Shown here one piece after another: positions 1 through 9,116 of a DNA stretch of 64,000 bases. The notes beneath the pieces were generated by a model. The model did no database searches. It saw nothing but the letters and a program-made list of their open reading frames with translations, and was not told where the DNA came from. The position numbers and the translations under genes are program-made. This stretch comes from UBA1181 sp963619325 (GTDB lineage Bacteria > Bacteroidota > Bacteroidia > Bacteroidales > Paludibacteraceae), in contig CAVEVQ010000006.1 in NCBI GenBank assembly GCA_963619325.1, positions 1-64,000 on the forward strand, in the 5' to 3' direction. Each line of letters starts with the position of its first letter. Within the stretch, counting starts at the first letter, position 1.

Positions 1-250
1 AATGAGTGACGAGAATGCCGTCTCCTGCTTTGTCGAATACAGCCGAAACAGCATTTGATAAGACACATAGACATGATCGCCGTGCAAGGTTTGACCTTGC
101 GGATTGGTCTGGTCAAGATGATTTATTCGTTGAATCTTCAGTCTCGTGTTGTTCTGCTCATATCTTGCTGCATCTGCTTTGTATAGTTGTTGTATGGTGA
201 AAATACACTTTTCCGAAAATGGAAACTCTGTAAGACTGCTTGAACAGGCA
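1..250. other. Left edge, no gene called
   Basis: No gene is supported here. A plus-strand frame is open from 6 to 200, and a minus-strand frame is open from about 250 down past the window edge but has no ATG, GTG or TTG near its upstream end. Neither translation resembles a family I recognise. A plus-strand gene could also end at the TGA at 56-58. The ilvC terminator lies just to the right, so this is outside the ilvC transcript. Confidence 0.3.
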
Positions 251-251
251 C

Positions 252-285
252 AAAAAAGAGGGACGACAGAAACCTGCCATCCCTC
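252..285 (-). terminator. Intrinsic terminator of ilvC
   Basis: Read on the minus strand, a 12-bp stem (274-285 with 258-269, two G-U pairs) closes a 4-base loop and is followed by six T (252-257). It lies 26 bases after the ilvC stop codon. Confidence 0.85.
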
Positions 286-310
286 AATATTTAGAATTAT
301 TTAAATTCTG

Positions 311-1360
311 TTAGAATTTGTTGTTTTCAGGACGCAATTTTCTAACAACTGCACCTGCACGCCACATTTCGCTGTCGCGAAGAGCAGCCAACTCCTTCTC
401 CAATCCTTCGCGGTAGTCTGGCTTAGAGTTAGCGTCGATAGAACGTTGAGCCTCTTCACCTGTAACTACTGAGTGGTAGAGTTTCTGCATAACTGGCTTG
501 ATAGCGTCGTGGAAAGGACCCATCCAGTCCAATGCACCACGTTGAGCAGTAGTAGAACAGTTTGCATACATCCAGTCCATACCGTTCTCACCGAACAATG
601 GACCGAGTGATTGAGTCAACTCCTCAACAGTCTCGTTGAAAGCCTCTGAAGGTGAATGTCCGTTCTCACGCAATGTCTCGTATTGAGCCAAAAGCAATCC
701 TTGGATAGCTCCCATCAATGAACCACGCTCTCCTGTCAAGTCTGATGTAGCCTCTTTCTTGAAAGTAGTCTCAAACAAGTATCCTGAACCTACACCGATA
801 CCTAAAGCGATAACTTTGTCCCAAGCGTGTCCTGAAGCATCTTGGTAGATAGCGTATGAAGAGTTCAAACCACGACCCTGAACGAACATACGACGAAGAG
901 ACGTTCCAGAACCCTTAGGTGCGATCATGATAACATCAACATCTTTTGGAGGAACGATTCCCGTGCGGTCATTCCAGTTGATGGCGAAACCGTGAGAGAA
1001 ATATAATGTCTTGCCTGGAGTCAAGTATTTCTTAACCATTGGCCAACACTCGATTTGTGCAGCGTCAGAAAGCAACAATTGGATAATGGTAGCCTTTGAG
1101 CAAGCCTCTTCAATTCCGAACAAAGTTTCTCCTGGAACCCATCCGTCTGCCTTTGCCTTCTCAAAAGTCTTTCCTGGACGTTGACCTACGATTACGTTGA
1201 AACCGTTGTCACGCAAGTTCATTGATTGACCAGGACCTTGAACTCCATATCCGATAACTGCGATTGTCTCGTTCTTCAAGACCTCACGCGCTTTCTCTAA
1301 CGGAAATTCTTCGCGGGTAACTACGTTCTCGATTACGCCGCCAAAATTCATTTCTGCCAT
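311..1360 (-). CDS. ilvC: Ketol-acid reductoisomerase
   Basis: This cytosolic enzyme converts 2-acetolactate, or its isoleucine-branch equivalent, to the 2,3-dihydroxy acid using NAD(P)H and Mg2+, in valine, leucine and isoleucine synthesis. The 349-residue length fits the class I-like forms found in Bacteroidota. The N-terminal Rossmann domain shows GYGVQGPGQS, and the C-terminal knotted domain carries ETTFKKEATSDLTGERG, which includes the metal-binding Asp and Glu. It has its own promoter and terminator. The neighbouring ilvB and ilvN genes often found beside it in related genomes are not in the window. Confidence 0.97.
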   Translation of the reverse strand: MAEMNFGGVIENVVTREEFPLEKAREVLKNETIAVIGYGVQGPGQSMNLRDNGFNVIVGQRPGKTFEKAKADGWVPGETLFGIEEACSKATIIQLLLSDAAQIECWPMVKKYLTPGKTLYFSHGFAINWNDRTGIVPPKDVDVIMIAPKGSGTSLRRMFVQGRGLNSSYAIYQDASGHAWDKVIALGIGVGSGYLFETTFKKEATSDLTGERGSLMGAIQGLLLAQYETLRENGHSPSEAFNETVEELTQSLGPLFGENGMDWMYANCSTTAQRGALDWMGPFHDAIKPVMQKLYHSVVTGEEAQRSIDANSKPDYREGLEKELAALRDSEMWRAGAVVRKLRPENNKF

Positions 1361-1454
1361 TTTCTTTTATATTTAAAGTTTATTATAATCTTTAAAGCCC
1401 CACTCGCAAACGTTCGTCTCCGTCCGCTTGTCGCGTGCTTGCTTAAATGGTTTG

Positions 1455-1462
1455 CAAAGATA
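1455..1462 (-). promoter_or_regulatory. -7 promoter element for ilvC
   Basis: The minus strand reads TATCTTTG, matching the Bacteroidota -7 consensus TAnnTTTG, 95 bases before the ilvC start. The leader between them is markedly GC-richer than its surroundings. No convincing -33 TTTG is seen. Confidence 0.45.
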
Positions 1463-1588
1463 ATAAATTTGACTACAGAAACGGATAAAACGTGAAAGTT
1501 TTTTGTGATGTCGTTCCGCAGTCAATTCATAATTCGTTAATTGTGACAACAAATACTTTTTCGCAAAGGGTATGTTAAACATTCTTCT

Positions 1589-1596
1589 TATTTTTG
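1589..1596 (+). promoter_or_regulatory. -7 promoter element for the M16 protease
   Basis: TATTTTTG matches TAnnTTTG. It lies 40 bases before the chosen ATG, and an in-frame TTG overlaps it, which argues that the TTG is not the translation start. Confidence 0.45.
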
Positions 1597-1635
1597 CTTT
1601 CGTGTAATAATTTGTTAGGCATAATTGAGTTGAAA

Positions 1636-4443
1636 ATGAAAAATTTGTTCTATATGATTGCTGCTTCCCTGATCTCTTCTTCGTTGTGGGCGCAGCAAAT
1701 GAATCAACCGATTCCTTTAGATCCGGCTTTGCGTTATGGCATACTTGATAACGGACTCACTTACTACATAAGGCATAATGATGTGGTTCCTGATAGGGCT
1801 GACTTCTATATAGCTCAGAATGTTGGAGCTATCTTGGAAGAAGACAACCAAAATGGTCTCGCTCATTTCCTTGAACACATGGCTTTTAATGGCACTAAAA
1901 ACTTTCCCGGTAAAAAAATCATTGACTATATGGAATCTATCGGGGTGCAGTTTGGTAGCAATATCAACGCTTATACTTCTTTAGATGAAACAGTCTATAA
2001 TATGAAGTCTGTGCCGACGATTCGTCCGTCTATCGTAGACTCCGCTTTGCTGGTATTGCATGATTGGTCTGGTTTTATCTCTTTGGAAGATAAAGAGATT
2101 GACAACGAACGTGGTGTGATTCGTGAGGAATGGCGCACGCGAATGAATGCCAATCGTCGTTTGTGGAAAGCTTCTTTGCCTATTAAGTACCCTAATTCTC
2201 AATATGCGAAGAGAGATGTGATTGGAGACACAGCTATCATTAATAATTTTTCGTATGATACGCTCCGAGCTTACTATCATCGTTGGTATCGTCCTGACTT
2301 GCAGGCTATCGTGGTGGTCGGTGATGTTGATGTAGATACGGTTGAGGCTCATATCAAGGAGATGTGGAAAGATATTCCTAAATGGGTAAACCCTGATGCT
2401 CGTGTCGTTTATCCTGTGCAGCCGAATGATGAACCTATCGTGGCTGTATTGACAGATGAAGAAGCTAAAACGTCGAGAATTGAGATTTCATATCGCCACG
2501 AACCTTTGCCAGATCGTCTAAAAGCAAGTGTTACTGGCTATGTTATGACGCTGGCTTTCAATTTGATAGAGAACATGATGAGCGACCGATTGGATGAGAT
2601 AACCTCTAAACCCGACGCTCCTTTTGCTGCTGGCTACAATGGCTATGGAGAAGAAGTACGCCCTATCGATGCGTTTGTGATGCTTGCTGTTCCTAAGGAA
2701 GGAAAAGAGGAAGAGACGTTTTCGGCGTTGCTCACGGAGGCGGAAAGAATGAACCGCCATGGTTTCACGCAGACGGAGCTGGATCGTGCGAAACTTAACA
2801 TGTTGAGTAACTACGAAAAATCTTACAATGAGCGGAGTAAGACTAAAAACGAGTCGTATGTGCGGGAATATGTGCGAAATTACCTCGATTTTGAGCCAGT
2901 CCCTGGAATCGAATGGGAGTTTGATTGTGTGAAGCAGTATTTGCCTCTTCTTACTTTGGATATGATTAATGAAACGGCTGCGCGAATGGTTTCGGAGAGG
3001 AACATTGTCGTTGAAATGACGGGTCCAAAGAAGCCAGAAGTCAGATTCCCTACGGAAACAAAGGTAAAGGATATGCTGAAAAACATATCTTCTGCGGATA
3101 TAAAACCTTACAAGGATAAGATTGTTGATACGAATCTGATAGATGAAAAACTGAAAACAGGGAAAGTAAAGAACTCTAAGCAAAATACAGATTTCAAAAA
3201 TGTTACGGAGTGGACTCTGTCTAATGGTATGAGAGTGGTTTTGCAACCTACGCAATTAAAAGCTGATGAAGTATTGGTTTATGGCTATAGTGAAGGAGGT
3301 CTGTCGAAGGTGGATAATGTATCTGATTTGGCATCTGCCAATTTGTGTACTTCTATCGCATCAAATAATGGTATGGGGAAATATAATTTAATCGACCTTG
3401 GAAAGGTGTTGGCTGGCAAATATGTGAGTCTGAAGCCTTCTGTGGGTATGTATGACGAAAGTTTCTCCGGAAATTCATCTGTCAAGGATTTGGAGACGTT
3501 GATGCAGTTGATCTATCTGACATTCAAGGGAACTCGTCAAGATGACGATAGTTATGCATCCTTAATGGCTCAATATGAGACAGCGTACGCCAATGCTAAG
3601 AAAGATCCTTCAAGAACCTTTTCTGACTCTGTGCGTGCCACGGTGAACGACCATCATCCTCGCAGTTTCTCAATGGATCTTGAAAAATTGAAAGAGGTTT
3701 CTCAAGCAAAAGCCTTAAGCATTTTTGATGCCCGTTTTGAAGATCCGAAAGATTTTACTGTCTATATGGTGGGTAATATTAATTTGGATTCTGTTAAGCC
3801 TTTGATTGAGAAATATTTAGGTGCTATACCAAGGCAGAAGAAAATGTCGGTGGAGAAATGGGAAGATAGAGGTATTCGCACGGCTTCTGGCAAGGTTACG
3901 AACCGTTTCGAACGTGAGATGCAGGTGAACAAGACATCCAACTATGTTCTCTACACGGGTACTTTTGAATATAATTTGAAGAATAACCTGACAATGCGTT
4001 TGATAGCGGATATTTTAGATATTCGCTATTTTGAATCGATGCGCGAGATGGAGGGGGGAACGTATGGTGTTAGCACTCGTGCTTCTTTGAGTCGTATTCC
4101 TGTAGAGAAAGCTTCTTTACAGATGACGTTCGACACCGATCCGAAATTAGAAGAGCGTCTTTTACAACTCATTCGAGAAGAAATTGACACATTGATTGCG
4201 AATGGCCCGACAGATAGAGATTTCAATAAGGTGAAAGGAAATCTTCAAAACAAATACGCTGAAAATCAGAAGGAGAATCGTTGGGTGTTAAGTGCTTTGG
4301 TATCTTACTATAAGGATGGCATCAACTACGATTCTTATTTGCCAACATTAGAATCTATTACAAAGCAAGATGTTCAGTCTATGCTCAAGGCCTTAATCGA
4401 GCAAGGTAATGAAATAAAGGTGATCATGGTTGCAAAGCAGTGA
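1636..4443 (+). CDS. Exported M16 zinc metalloprotease (insulinase family)
   Basis: This is a large M16 peptidase of about 935 residues with the two-lobed architecture of the PqqL-like group. A signal peptide ends near residue 20 (SLWAQ), so it acts in the periplasm. The inverted zinc motif HFLEH is at residues 77-81, and the third zinc ligand Glu lies in the ERGVIREEW region near residues 158-164. A second, catalytically silent M16 repeat starts near residue 525. I chose the ATG before MKNLFY because it begins a clean signal peptide; an in-frame TTG upstream lies in the promoter. Its substrate is unknown. Confidence 0.9.
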   Translation: MKNLFYMIAASLISSSLWAQQMNQPIPLDPALRYGILDNGLTYYIRHNDVVPDRADFYIAQNVGAILEEDNQNGLAHFLEHMAFNGTKNFPGKKIIDYMESIGVQFGSNINAYTSLDETVYNMKSVPTIRPSIVDSALLVLHDWSGFISLEDKEIDNERGVIREEWRTRMNANRRLWKASLPIKYPNSQYAKRDVIGDTAIINNFSYDTLRAYYHRWYRPDLQAIVVVGDVDVDTVEAHIKEMWKDIPKWVNPDARVVYPVQPNDEPIVAVLTDEEAKTSRIEISYRHEPLPDRLKASVTGYVMTLAFNLIENMMSDRLDEITSKPDAPFAAGYNGYGEEVRPIDAFVMLAVPKEGKEEETFSALLTEAERMNRHGFTQTELDRAKLNMLSNYEKSYNERSKTKNESYVREYVRNYLDFEPVPGIEWEFDCVKQYLPLLTLDMINETAARMVSERNIVVEMTGPKKPEVRFPTETKVKDMLKNISSADIKPYKDKIVDTNLIDEKLKTGKVKNSKQNTDFKNVTEWTLSNGMRVVLQPTQLKADEVLVYGYSEGGLSKVDNVSDLASANLCTSIASNNGMGKYNLIDLGKVLAGKYVSLKPSVGMYDESFSGNSSVKDLETLMQLIYLTFKGTRQDDDSYASLMAQYETAYANAKKDPSRTFSDSVRATVNDHHPRSFSMDLEKLKEVSQAKALSIFDARFEDPKDFTVYMVGNINLDSVKPLIEKYLGAIPRQKKMSVEKWEDRGIRTASGKVTNRFEREMQVNKTSNYVLYTGTFEYNLKNNLTMRLIADILDIRYFESMREMEGGTYGVSTRASLSRIPVEKASLQMTFDTDPKLEERLLQLIREEIDTLIANGPTDRDFNKVKGNLQNKYAENQKENRWVLSALVSYYKDGINYDSYLPTLESITKQDVQSMLKALIEQGNEIKVIMVAKQ

Positions 4444-4467
4444 TGGAAGCTGGCAGACGGAAAATAG

Positions 4468-4503
4468 AAAGCGACTGAATCTATTGAGGATTCAGTCGCT
4501 TTT
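4468..4503. terminator. Bidirectional terminator between the M16 protease and aroC
   Basis: A perfect 14-bp stem (4468-4481 with 4489-4502) has a 7-base loop. It is flanked by T residues on the plus side and A residues on the other side, so it can serve both convergent transcripts. Confidence 0.85.
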
Positions 4504-4539
4504 CAGTTTATGGTAAAGAAAATTATTCTATAGTTGGGA

Positions 4540-5607
4540 CTATCGTCTTGCTTCTATCAAAGCGTCTGCAACGACGAATGCTGCCATAGCCTCAACGATA
4601 GGCACTGCTCTCGGCAACACGCAAGGATCGTGTCTTCCTTGTGCTTTGAAGATTGTTGATTCTCCGTTCTCTTTGATAGTCTCTTGATCTTTCAGAAGGG
4701 TTGGAACAGGTTTGAACGCTACGCGGAAATAGATGTCTTCACCGTTTGAAATTCCTCCTTGGATACCTCCCGAATTATTGGTGCGTGTTCTGACTTCTCC
4801 CTTTTCTGTAAAAAAAATGTCGTTGATTTCAGAGCCTCGCTTGCTTACTCCATCAAAACCGCAACCATATTCAAAACCTTTGACGGCATTGATGGAGAAC
4901 ATTGCGTGGGCCAGTCTTGCTTGTAGTTTGTCGAAAATGGGTTCTCCAATGCCAGGAGGACAATTCTTGATAACACCAGTGATGACACCACCGATGGTAT
5001 CGCCGTCTTTTTTAGTCTCCAAAATCAACTGCTCCATCTTCTTGGCAGTCTCCTCGTCAGGACAACGAACGTCGTTGCTGTCAATTTTCGTCAGGTCTAA
5101 TTCTTGGTAGGACTTAGGCACAACAATATCGCCCACTTGAGACGTGTATGCGTAGACTTGCACTCCGAGTGGTTGCAGCATCAATTTGGCAAAGGCGCCA
5201 CCGACGACTTGCGAAATTGTCGTTCTCGCAGAACTTCTTCCTCCTCCTCGGTAGTCTCTGATACCGTATTTTGTGTTATAGGTATAATCGGCGTGAGAAG
5301 GACGAAAAATATCCTTAATGTTAGAATAGTCGTTAGAGTGATGGTCTTCGTTATGAACGATGAAAGCAATGGATGTTCCTGTCGTTTTTCCTTCAAAGAC
5401 ACCAGAAAGAATCTCGATTTTGTCTTTCTCGTCGCGTGCGGTAGTTAGCCTGGATTGTCCGGGGCGACGTCTGTCTAAATCTTTTTGTATGGCATTGATA
5501 TCCACATCAACCAAAGAGGGGAATCCATCAATGACACCGCCGATGACCGGACCGTGAGACTCTCCGAACGTGGTCAATTGTAAAACATTTCCAAATGTAT
5601 TTTTCAT
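4540..5607 (-). CDS. aroC: Chorismate synthase
   Basis: This is the last step of the shikimate pathway, converting 5-enolpyruvylshikimate 3-phosphate to chorismate with reduced FMN. The family signatures are clear: FGESHGPVIGGVIDG near the N-terminus, RRRPGQS near residue 47, GGGRSSAR in the middle, and GRHDPCVLPRAVPIVEAMAA near the C-terminus. The 355-residue length is normal. The segment usually read as SSARETIxRV is SSARTTISQV here, so the customary Glu is Thr. It follows slyD after 21 bases and probably shares its transcript. Confidence 0.96.
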   Translation of the reverse strand: MKNTFGNVLQLTTFGESHGPVIGGVIDGFPSLVDVDINAIQKDLDRRRPGQSRLTTARDEKDKIEILSGVFEGKTTGTSIAFIVHNEDHHSNDYSNIKDIFRPSHADYTYNTKYGIRDYRGGGRSSARTTISQVVGGAFAKLMLQPLGVQVYAYTSQVGDIVVPKSYQELDLTKIDSNDVRCPDEETAKKMEQLILETKKDGDTIGGVITGVIKNCPPGIGEPIFDKLQARLAHAMFSINAVKGFEYGCGFDGVSKRGSEINDIFFTEKGEVRTRTNNSGGIQGGISNGEDIYFRVAFKPVPTLLKDQETIKENGESTIFKAQGRHDPCVLPRAVPIVEAMAAFVVADALIEARR

Positions 5608-5628
5608 TTCTCTCTGAAAATGTGTCTG

Positions 5629-6315
5629 TTATTTTTTCTTGTTATGGCAGCAACCTTTGTGTTTGGGTTTTCCCTTGCTGGCTTCGTCGTTGTCGTCGAA
5701 AGAGTCGCCGTCTTCCTCGTCGTCTCCACAGTTTCCACAGCCACCATCTCCGCCGCATCCGCCACTACATCCGCCGCTTCCGCCACAGCCTCCGCATTTG
5801 TGAGGGTGGAGTATTGATTCAATCTCTTCCTCTGTTGCATCTCTAACCTCCAACACTTTCCCTTTGAACGTGAGGTCTTCTCCTGCCAAGAGGTTGTTGA
5901 AATCCATTTTCACCTTGTTTTTTGTAACCTCTAAGACAACGCCGTTCAGTCTGTTCCCTTCAGTGTCAAGCATTGGAATTATGTTTCCTTCTTTGATGTG
6001 GTCGCTGTCAAATTTGCCATCAATCAAGAAGACAGATTTGTCTAATTCAATGATGCGTTCCTCTTCACGCTCTCCGTAAGCGTCTTCGCAAGCAATGGAA
6101 AAGTCAAACAAGTCGCCAACGCCAAGTCCTTTTAGGTGTTCTTCAAACTTAGGCAACATCATTCCTATGCTGTGGATGAAATGGAGCGGTCTCTCTTCTG
6201 TGGCCTCTTCCCAAGGCTCATCGTCATCTTTGACGTATAAAGAGTAGGTTAAGGATACGAATTTCTTCTCTTGAATGGTCTCTCTGTCAGAGAATTTTTG
6301 GCTTTCGTCTTGCAT
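5629..6315 (-). CDS. slyD: SlyD-type peptidyl-prolyl isomerase with Cys-rich metal-binding tail
   Basis: This is an FKBP-type cis-trans prolyl isomerase and chaperone of the SlyD group. The FKBP part is split by an insert-in-flap domain (about residues 75-130). FIHSIGMMLPKFEEHLKGLG and LNGVVLEVTKNKVKMDFNNL match the two conserved halves. The last ~60 residues are Gly/Cys/Asp-rich, with eight Cys plus His residues; in E. coli SlyD the equivalent tail binds nickel and other divalent metals. It lies directly upstream of aroC. Metal specificity cannot be read from the sequence. Confidence 0.9.
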   Translation of the reverse strand: MQDESQKFSDRETIQEKKFVSLTYSLYVKDDDEPWEEATEERPLHFIHSIGMMLPKFEEHLKGLGVGDLFDFSIACEDAYGEREEERIIELDKSVFLIDGKFDSDHIKEGNIIPMLDTEGNRLNGVVLEVTKNKVKMDFNNLLAGEDLTFKGKVLEVRDATEEEIESILHPHKCGGCGGSGGCSGGCGGDGGCGNCGDDEEDGDSFDDNDEASKGKPKHKGCCHNKKK

Positions 6316-6340
6316 GAATTTTCAGTTAAAAAAATGATTG

Positions 6341-6348
6341 CGAATTTA
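6341..6348 (-). promoter_or_regulatory. Possible -7 element for slyD-aroC
   Basis: The minus strand reads TAAATTCG, one base from TAnnTTTG, 26 bases before the slyD start. The same octamer precedes the FAH-porU transcript at 56026-56033. Confidence 0.3.
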
Positions 6349-6582
6349 GTGAATATTGGGGAATATATGGACGTTTGCTTACGAATTTTTCCCTTTATAA
6401 GGTAGAATCTCTTTCGTAAAACAATTGTTATTTTGCATTTTGAAAATAAAATATTTGAATGGTAATGAAATCTGTAAGAACTCCCTAATTAAGTTTTTTT
6501 TGCAATTAAGGATAATATGATTTATTTTTTTTAACTTCGCTAAGTTTTTTTAAGTCAGAAAAGATATAGAAATAATAAGATA

Positions 6583-8289
6583 ATGAGTGAACCAAAGACA
6601 AAAGGGCTGTGGAAGATAAACGCAGCTTTAACCATTGCTGGAAAACTTCAGTGGATGAAGTTGGACAAAGCGGCAAAGAATTGCAAAAAGGCGCAAGAGA
6701 AAACGTTGCGTTCTATATTAGAATACGCAAAAGACACAGTCTATGGCAAGGAACACAACTTTGCAAAGATTTTGGAAGCAAAAACGGCAGACGAATTGTT
6801 TGACCTTTATCAGAAAAATGTCAAATCAAATGATTATGAGGATTTTCGTCCGTATGTAGAACGTCACAAGCATGGCGAAGAGAATGTGCTTTTCCCAGGA
6901 AAACCTAAGATGTACGCAACGACGTCGGGTACGACAAGCGAGCCAAAGTGGATTCCTATTACCAATGAGTATTATTCCAACATCTACAGTAAGATGACCA
7001 AGGTATGGTTATATTCTTTCATCAAGAATAGACCAAAGGTGTTCGAGGGCCCGATCGTTTCTATTGTAGGTAAGGCTATTGAGGGACAGGCTCCAGATGG
7101 AACTGTGTTTGGATCTGTATCTGGGGTTACACAGCGTGATTGCCCAGAGTTCATCAAGGTGATTTACACTGCTCCCGCAGATGTTTTTTCTATCGCTGAT
7201 TATAAGGCTCGCTATTATTGCATTATGCGTTTAGGTATTGAGCATAATGTTCATTTGGTGGTTACTGCTAACCCTTCTACCATTGTCGAGATGCAGAAGA
7301 ACGTGAACGAGTTCTATGACGACTATGTAAATGACATTGAACATGGTACAATCAGCGACAAAATAGATGTTCCAGAGGAGATACGTCGGAATATCATCAA
7401 GGCTAAGAACTTAAAGCCGAATCCAGAGCGTGCCAAGGAATTGCGTGAATTGAAGGCAAAATATGGCACGGTTCTTCCAAAACACTATTGGCCAGACATG
7501 CAGATTTTGAACACTTGGAAATGTGGAAATACGAAATTCTACTTGGACAAGTTCAAGGACTCATTCCCTAAGGATATGCTTCACATGGAGTTTAGCTATT
7601 TTTCTTCGGAGTGTCGTGCGGGTTTGGTTTTGGATGAGACAAATGGAACTGTCCTTTTCCCTCATATGCATTATTTCGAATTTGTGGAGGAACACGATAT
7701 TGATAGTGAAAACCCTAAGTTCCTGCAACTTCATGAGTTGGAAATAGGAAAGCGTTACTGTCCATACGTTACAACATGGGCTGGACTTTATCGTTACACG
7801 ATGAGCGACCTTTTGGAGGTGGAGGGATACTATGGAACGATTCCAAAAGTTCACATGGTTCAGAAAATCAATGGTATCGTGACGATGACAGGTGAAAAAT
7901 TGCACGAGACGCAATTCACAAGTGCTGTCGTTGAGACAGCCAAGGAATTGGATATGCCTGTGAAATTCTTTATCGGATTCGCCGACCTCGGTATTTCTGC
8001 TTATCAGTTCTACTATGAATTTGAGGATGAAAACACGAGTCAAGAGAAGGCAGAAGCATTTACGAAGTCTGTCGACGAACGTTTGATGGAGAAGAACATG
8101 GAGTACAAGGCGAAGAGAGAGTCTCTCCGTGTACACGATCCTCGCACGAACATCTTGGTGTCAGAGTCTTTTGAGAAATTTAAGGCTCGTTGTATTGATG
8201 AGGGCGCGCGCGATGGTCAGTTCAAACTGAATCTTTTGTTGCAAGATGAGAAGCGTCATGCTAAGTTCAAAGATCTTGTAAGAAAGTAG
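6583..8289 (+). CDS. GH3-family acyl-adenylate-forming enzyme
   Basis: This is a bacterial member of the GH3 auxin-responsive promoter family. Plant members adenylate carboxylic acids and join them to amino acids; bacterial members are largely uncharacterised. The nucleotide-binding loop TSGTTSEPKWIP is at residues 114-125. YRYTMSDLLEVEGYY and MTGEKLHETQF match the later ATP-binding motifs of the superfamily, and a C-terminal domain of about 120 residues follows. The 568-residue length is typical. A HAD phosphatase follows after 30 bases and the pair ends at a strong terminator. The substrate is unknown. Confidence 0.88.
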   Translation: MSEPKTKGLWKINAALTIAGKLQWMKLDKAAKNCKKAQEKTLRSILEYAKDTVYGKEHNFAKILEAKTADELFDLYQKNVKSNDYEDFRPYVERHKHGEENVLFPGKPKMYATTSGTTSEPKWIPITNEYYSNIYSKMTKVWLYSFIKNRPKVFEGPIVSIVGKAIEGQAPDGTVFGSVSGVTQRDCPEFIKVIYTAPADVFSIADYKARYYCIMRLGIEHNVHLVVTANPSTIVEMQKNVNEFYDDYVNDIEHGTISDKIDVPEEIRRNIIKAKNLKPNPERAKELRELKAKYGTVLPKHYWPDMQILNTWKCGNTKFYLDKFKDSFPKDMLHMEFSYFSSECRAGLVLDETNGTVLFPHMHYFEFVEEHDIDSENPKFLQLHELEIGKRYCPYVTTWAGLYRYTMSDLLEVEGYYGTIPKVHMVQKINGIVTMTGEKLHETQFTSAVVETAKELDMPVKFFIGFADLGISAYQFYYEFEDENTSQEKAEAFTKSVDERLMEKNMEYKAKRESLRVHDPRTNILVSESFEKFKARCIDEGARDGQFKLNLLLQDEKRHAKFKDLVRK

Positions 8290-8319
8290 GAATTAGTGCT
8301 AATGAACACCAACTTCTAA

Positions 8320-9018
8320 ATGGACATTGACAAAAATAGAGTTCGTGCCGTTGTCTTTGATTTTGACGGCACGCTATATGACAATAGTAAATTCCCTTTT
8401 TGGCTTATTTTCTCCAATTTGCGTGATATGTTCGCTTTCAATGCAGAGAGAAAGGTGCGTAGAATGATGAAAGGTGTAGATTTAGACAATGCGGATACAT
8501 TCTATAATTTCTTCTTCCTACACTTGTCAGAAAAATCTCGCTTTGCCACTGCGGAAGAGGCGAAGAAATGGTATTGGGAGGAGTATATGGAACGTTTCCC
8601 AAATATCTTGAGCGAACACTGTAAGGCGAATCCTGGTATAGAGAAAATCTTCAGACGCTTTGAAGATTTAGGAATTGGCACGGCTGTTTACTCTGACTAC
8701 CCGTTGGTGAAAGAACGTATTGAGGCATTGGGATTGCCTGAGGATTTGTGCGAGAATTATTGGGCTGCGCCTGATATGGGAGCGTTCAAGCCTGCCATTC
8801 GTCCCATGCACGAAATCGCTTCGGAACTTGGCGTTGATGCCGACGAATTATTGGTGGTTGGCGATAGAGTGGACACCGATGGAAAGTCTGCTTTTTCATG
8901 TGGAGCCCAATTCATACATCTCCTAAAGAAAAAAAATAAGAGAGAAAGGTCTGACAAATATGTGTCAATGCATTGGAATGAATTTGCTGATTTCGTTAAA
9001 AATTGGAATCAACGATAA
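8320..9018 (+). CDS. HAD-superfamily hydrolase
   Basis: This is a probable phosphatase of the haloacid dehalogenase fold. Motif I DFDGTLYD begins at residue 14, giving the nucleophile Asp14 and acid/base Asp16. Motif II lies in GTAVYSDYP, the motif III Lys in GAFKPAIRP, and motif IV is VVGDRVDTDG. A helical cap of about 80 residues sits between motifs I and II, as in subclass I phosphoglycolate-phosphatase-like enzymes. It is the second gene of a two-gene unit with the GH3 enzyme, so a role in the same pathway is plausible but unproven. Confidence 0.85.
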   Translation: MDIDKNRVRAVVFDFDGTLYDNSKFPFWLIFSNLRDMFAFNAERKVRRMMKGVDLDNADTFYNFFFLHLSEKSRFATAEEAKKWYWEEYMERFPNILSEHCKANPGIEKIFRRFEDLGIGTAVYSDYPLVKERIEALGLPEDLCENYWAAPDMGAFKPAIRPMHEIASELGVDADELLVVGDRVDTDGKSAFSCGAQFIHLLKKKNKRERSDKYVSMHWNEFADFVKNWNQR

Positions 9019-9032
9019 TTGTTGTAAAGCAT

Positions 9033-9074
9033 AAAAAGAGAAGAGCCGCTCAGTAGAACGGCTCTTCTCTTTTT
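9033..9074. terminator. Bidirectional terminator between the HAD and acyltransferase genes
   Basis: A perfect 16-bp stem (9033-9048 with 9059-9074) has a 10-base loop, an A5 run on one side and a T5 run on the other. It serves the two convergent units. Confidence 0.88.
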
Positions 9075-9116
9075 ATATAATAATAGTTGGTTATATAACA
9101 GTAGGATTTTATGCAA

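Noticed and set aside
1373..1582. 69-codon minus-strand frame upstream of ilvC
   Set aside because: It covers the ilvC promoter and leader, and its product has no recognisable features.
1594..1635. TTG start for the exported M16 protease
   Set aside because: It overlaps a promoter -7 element and would bury the signal peptide 14 residues inside the protein.
5690..5790. Possible tandem DNA repeat or CRISPR-like structure in slyD
   Set aside because: The repetition comes from GGC/TGC codons of the metal-binding tail; there are no spacers or conserved repeat units.
5604..5846. Several overlapping frames around the slyD tail
   Set aside because: They are shadow frames produced by the repetitive Gly/Cys codons of the slyD 3' end.
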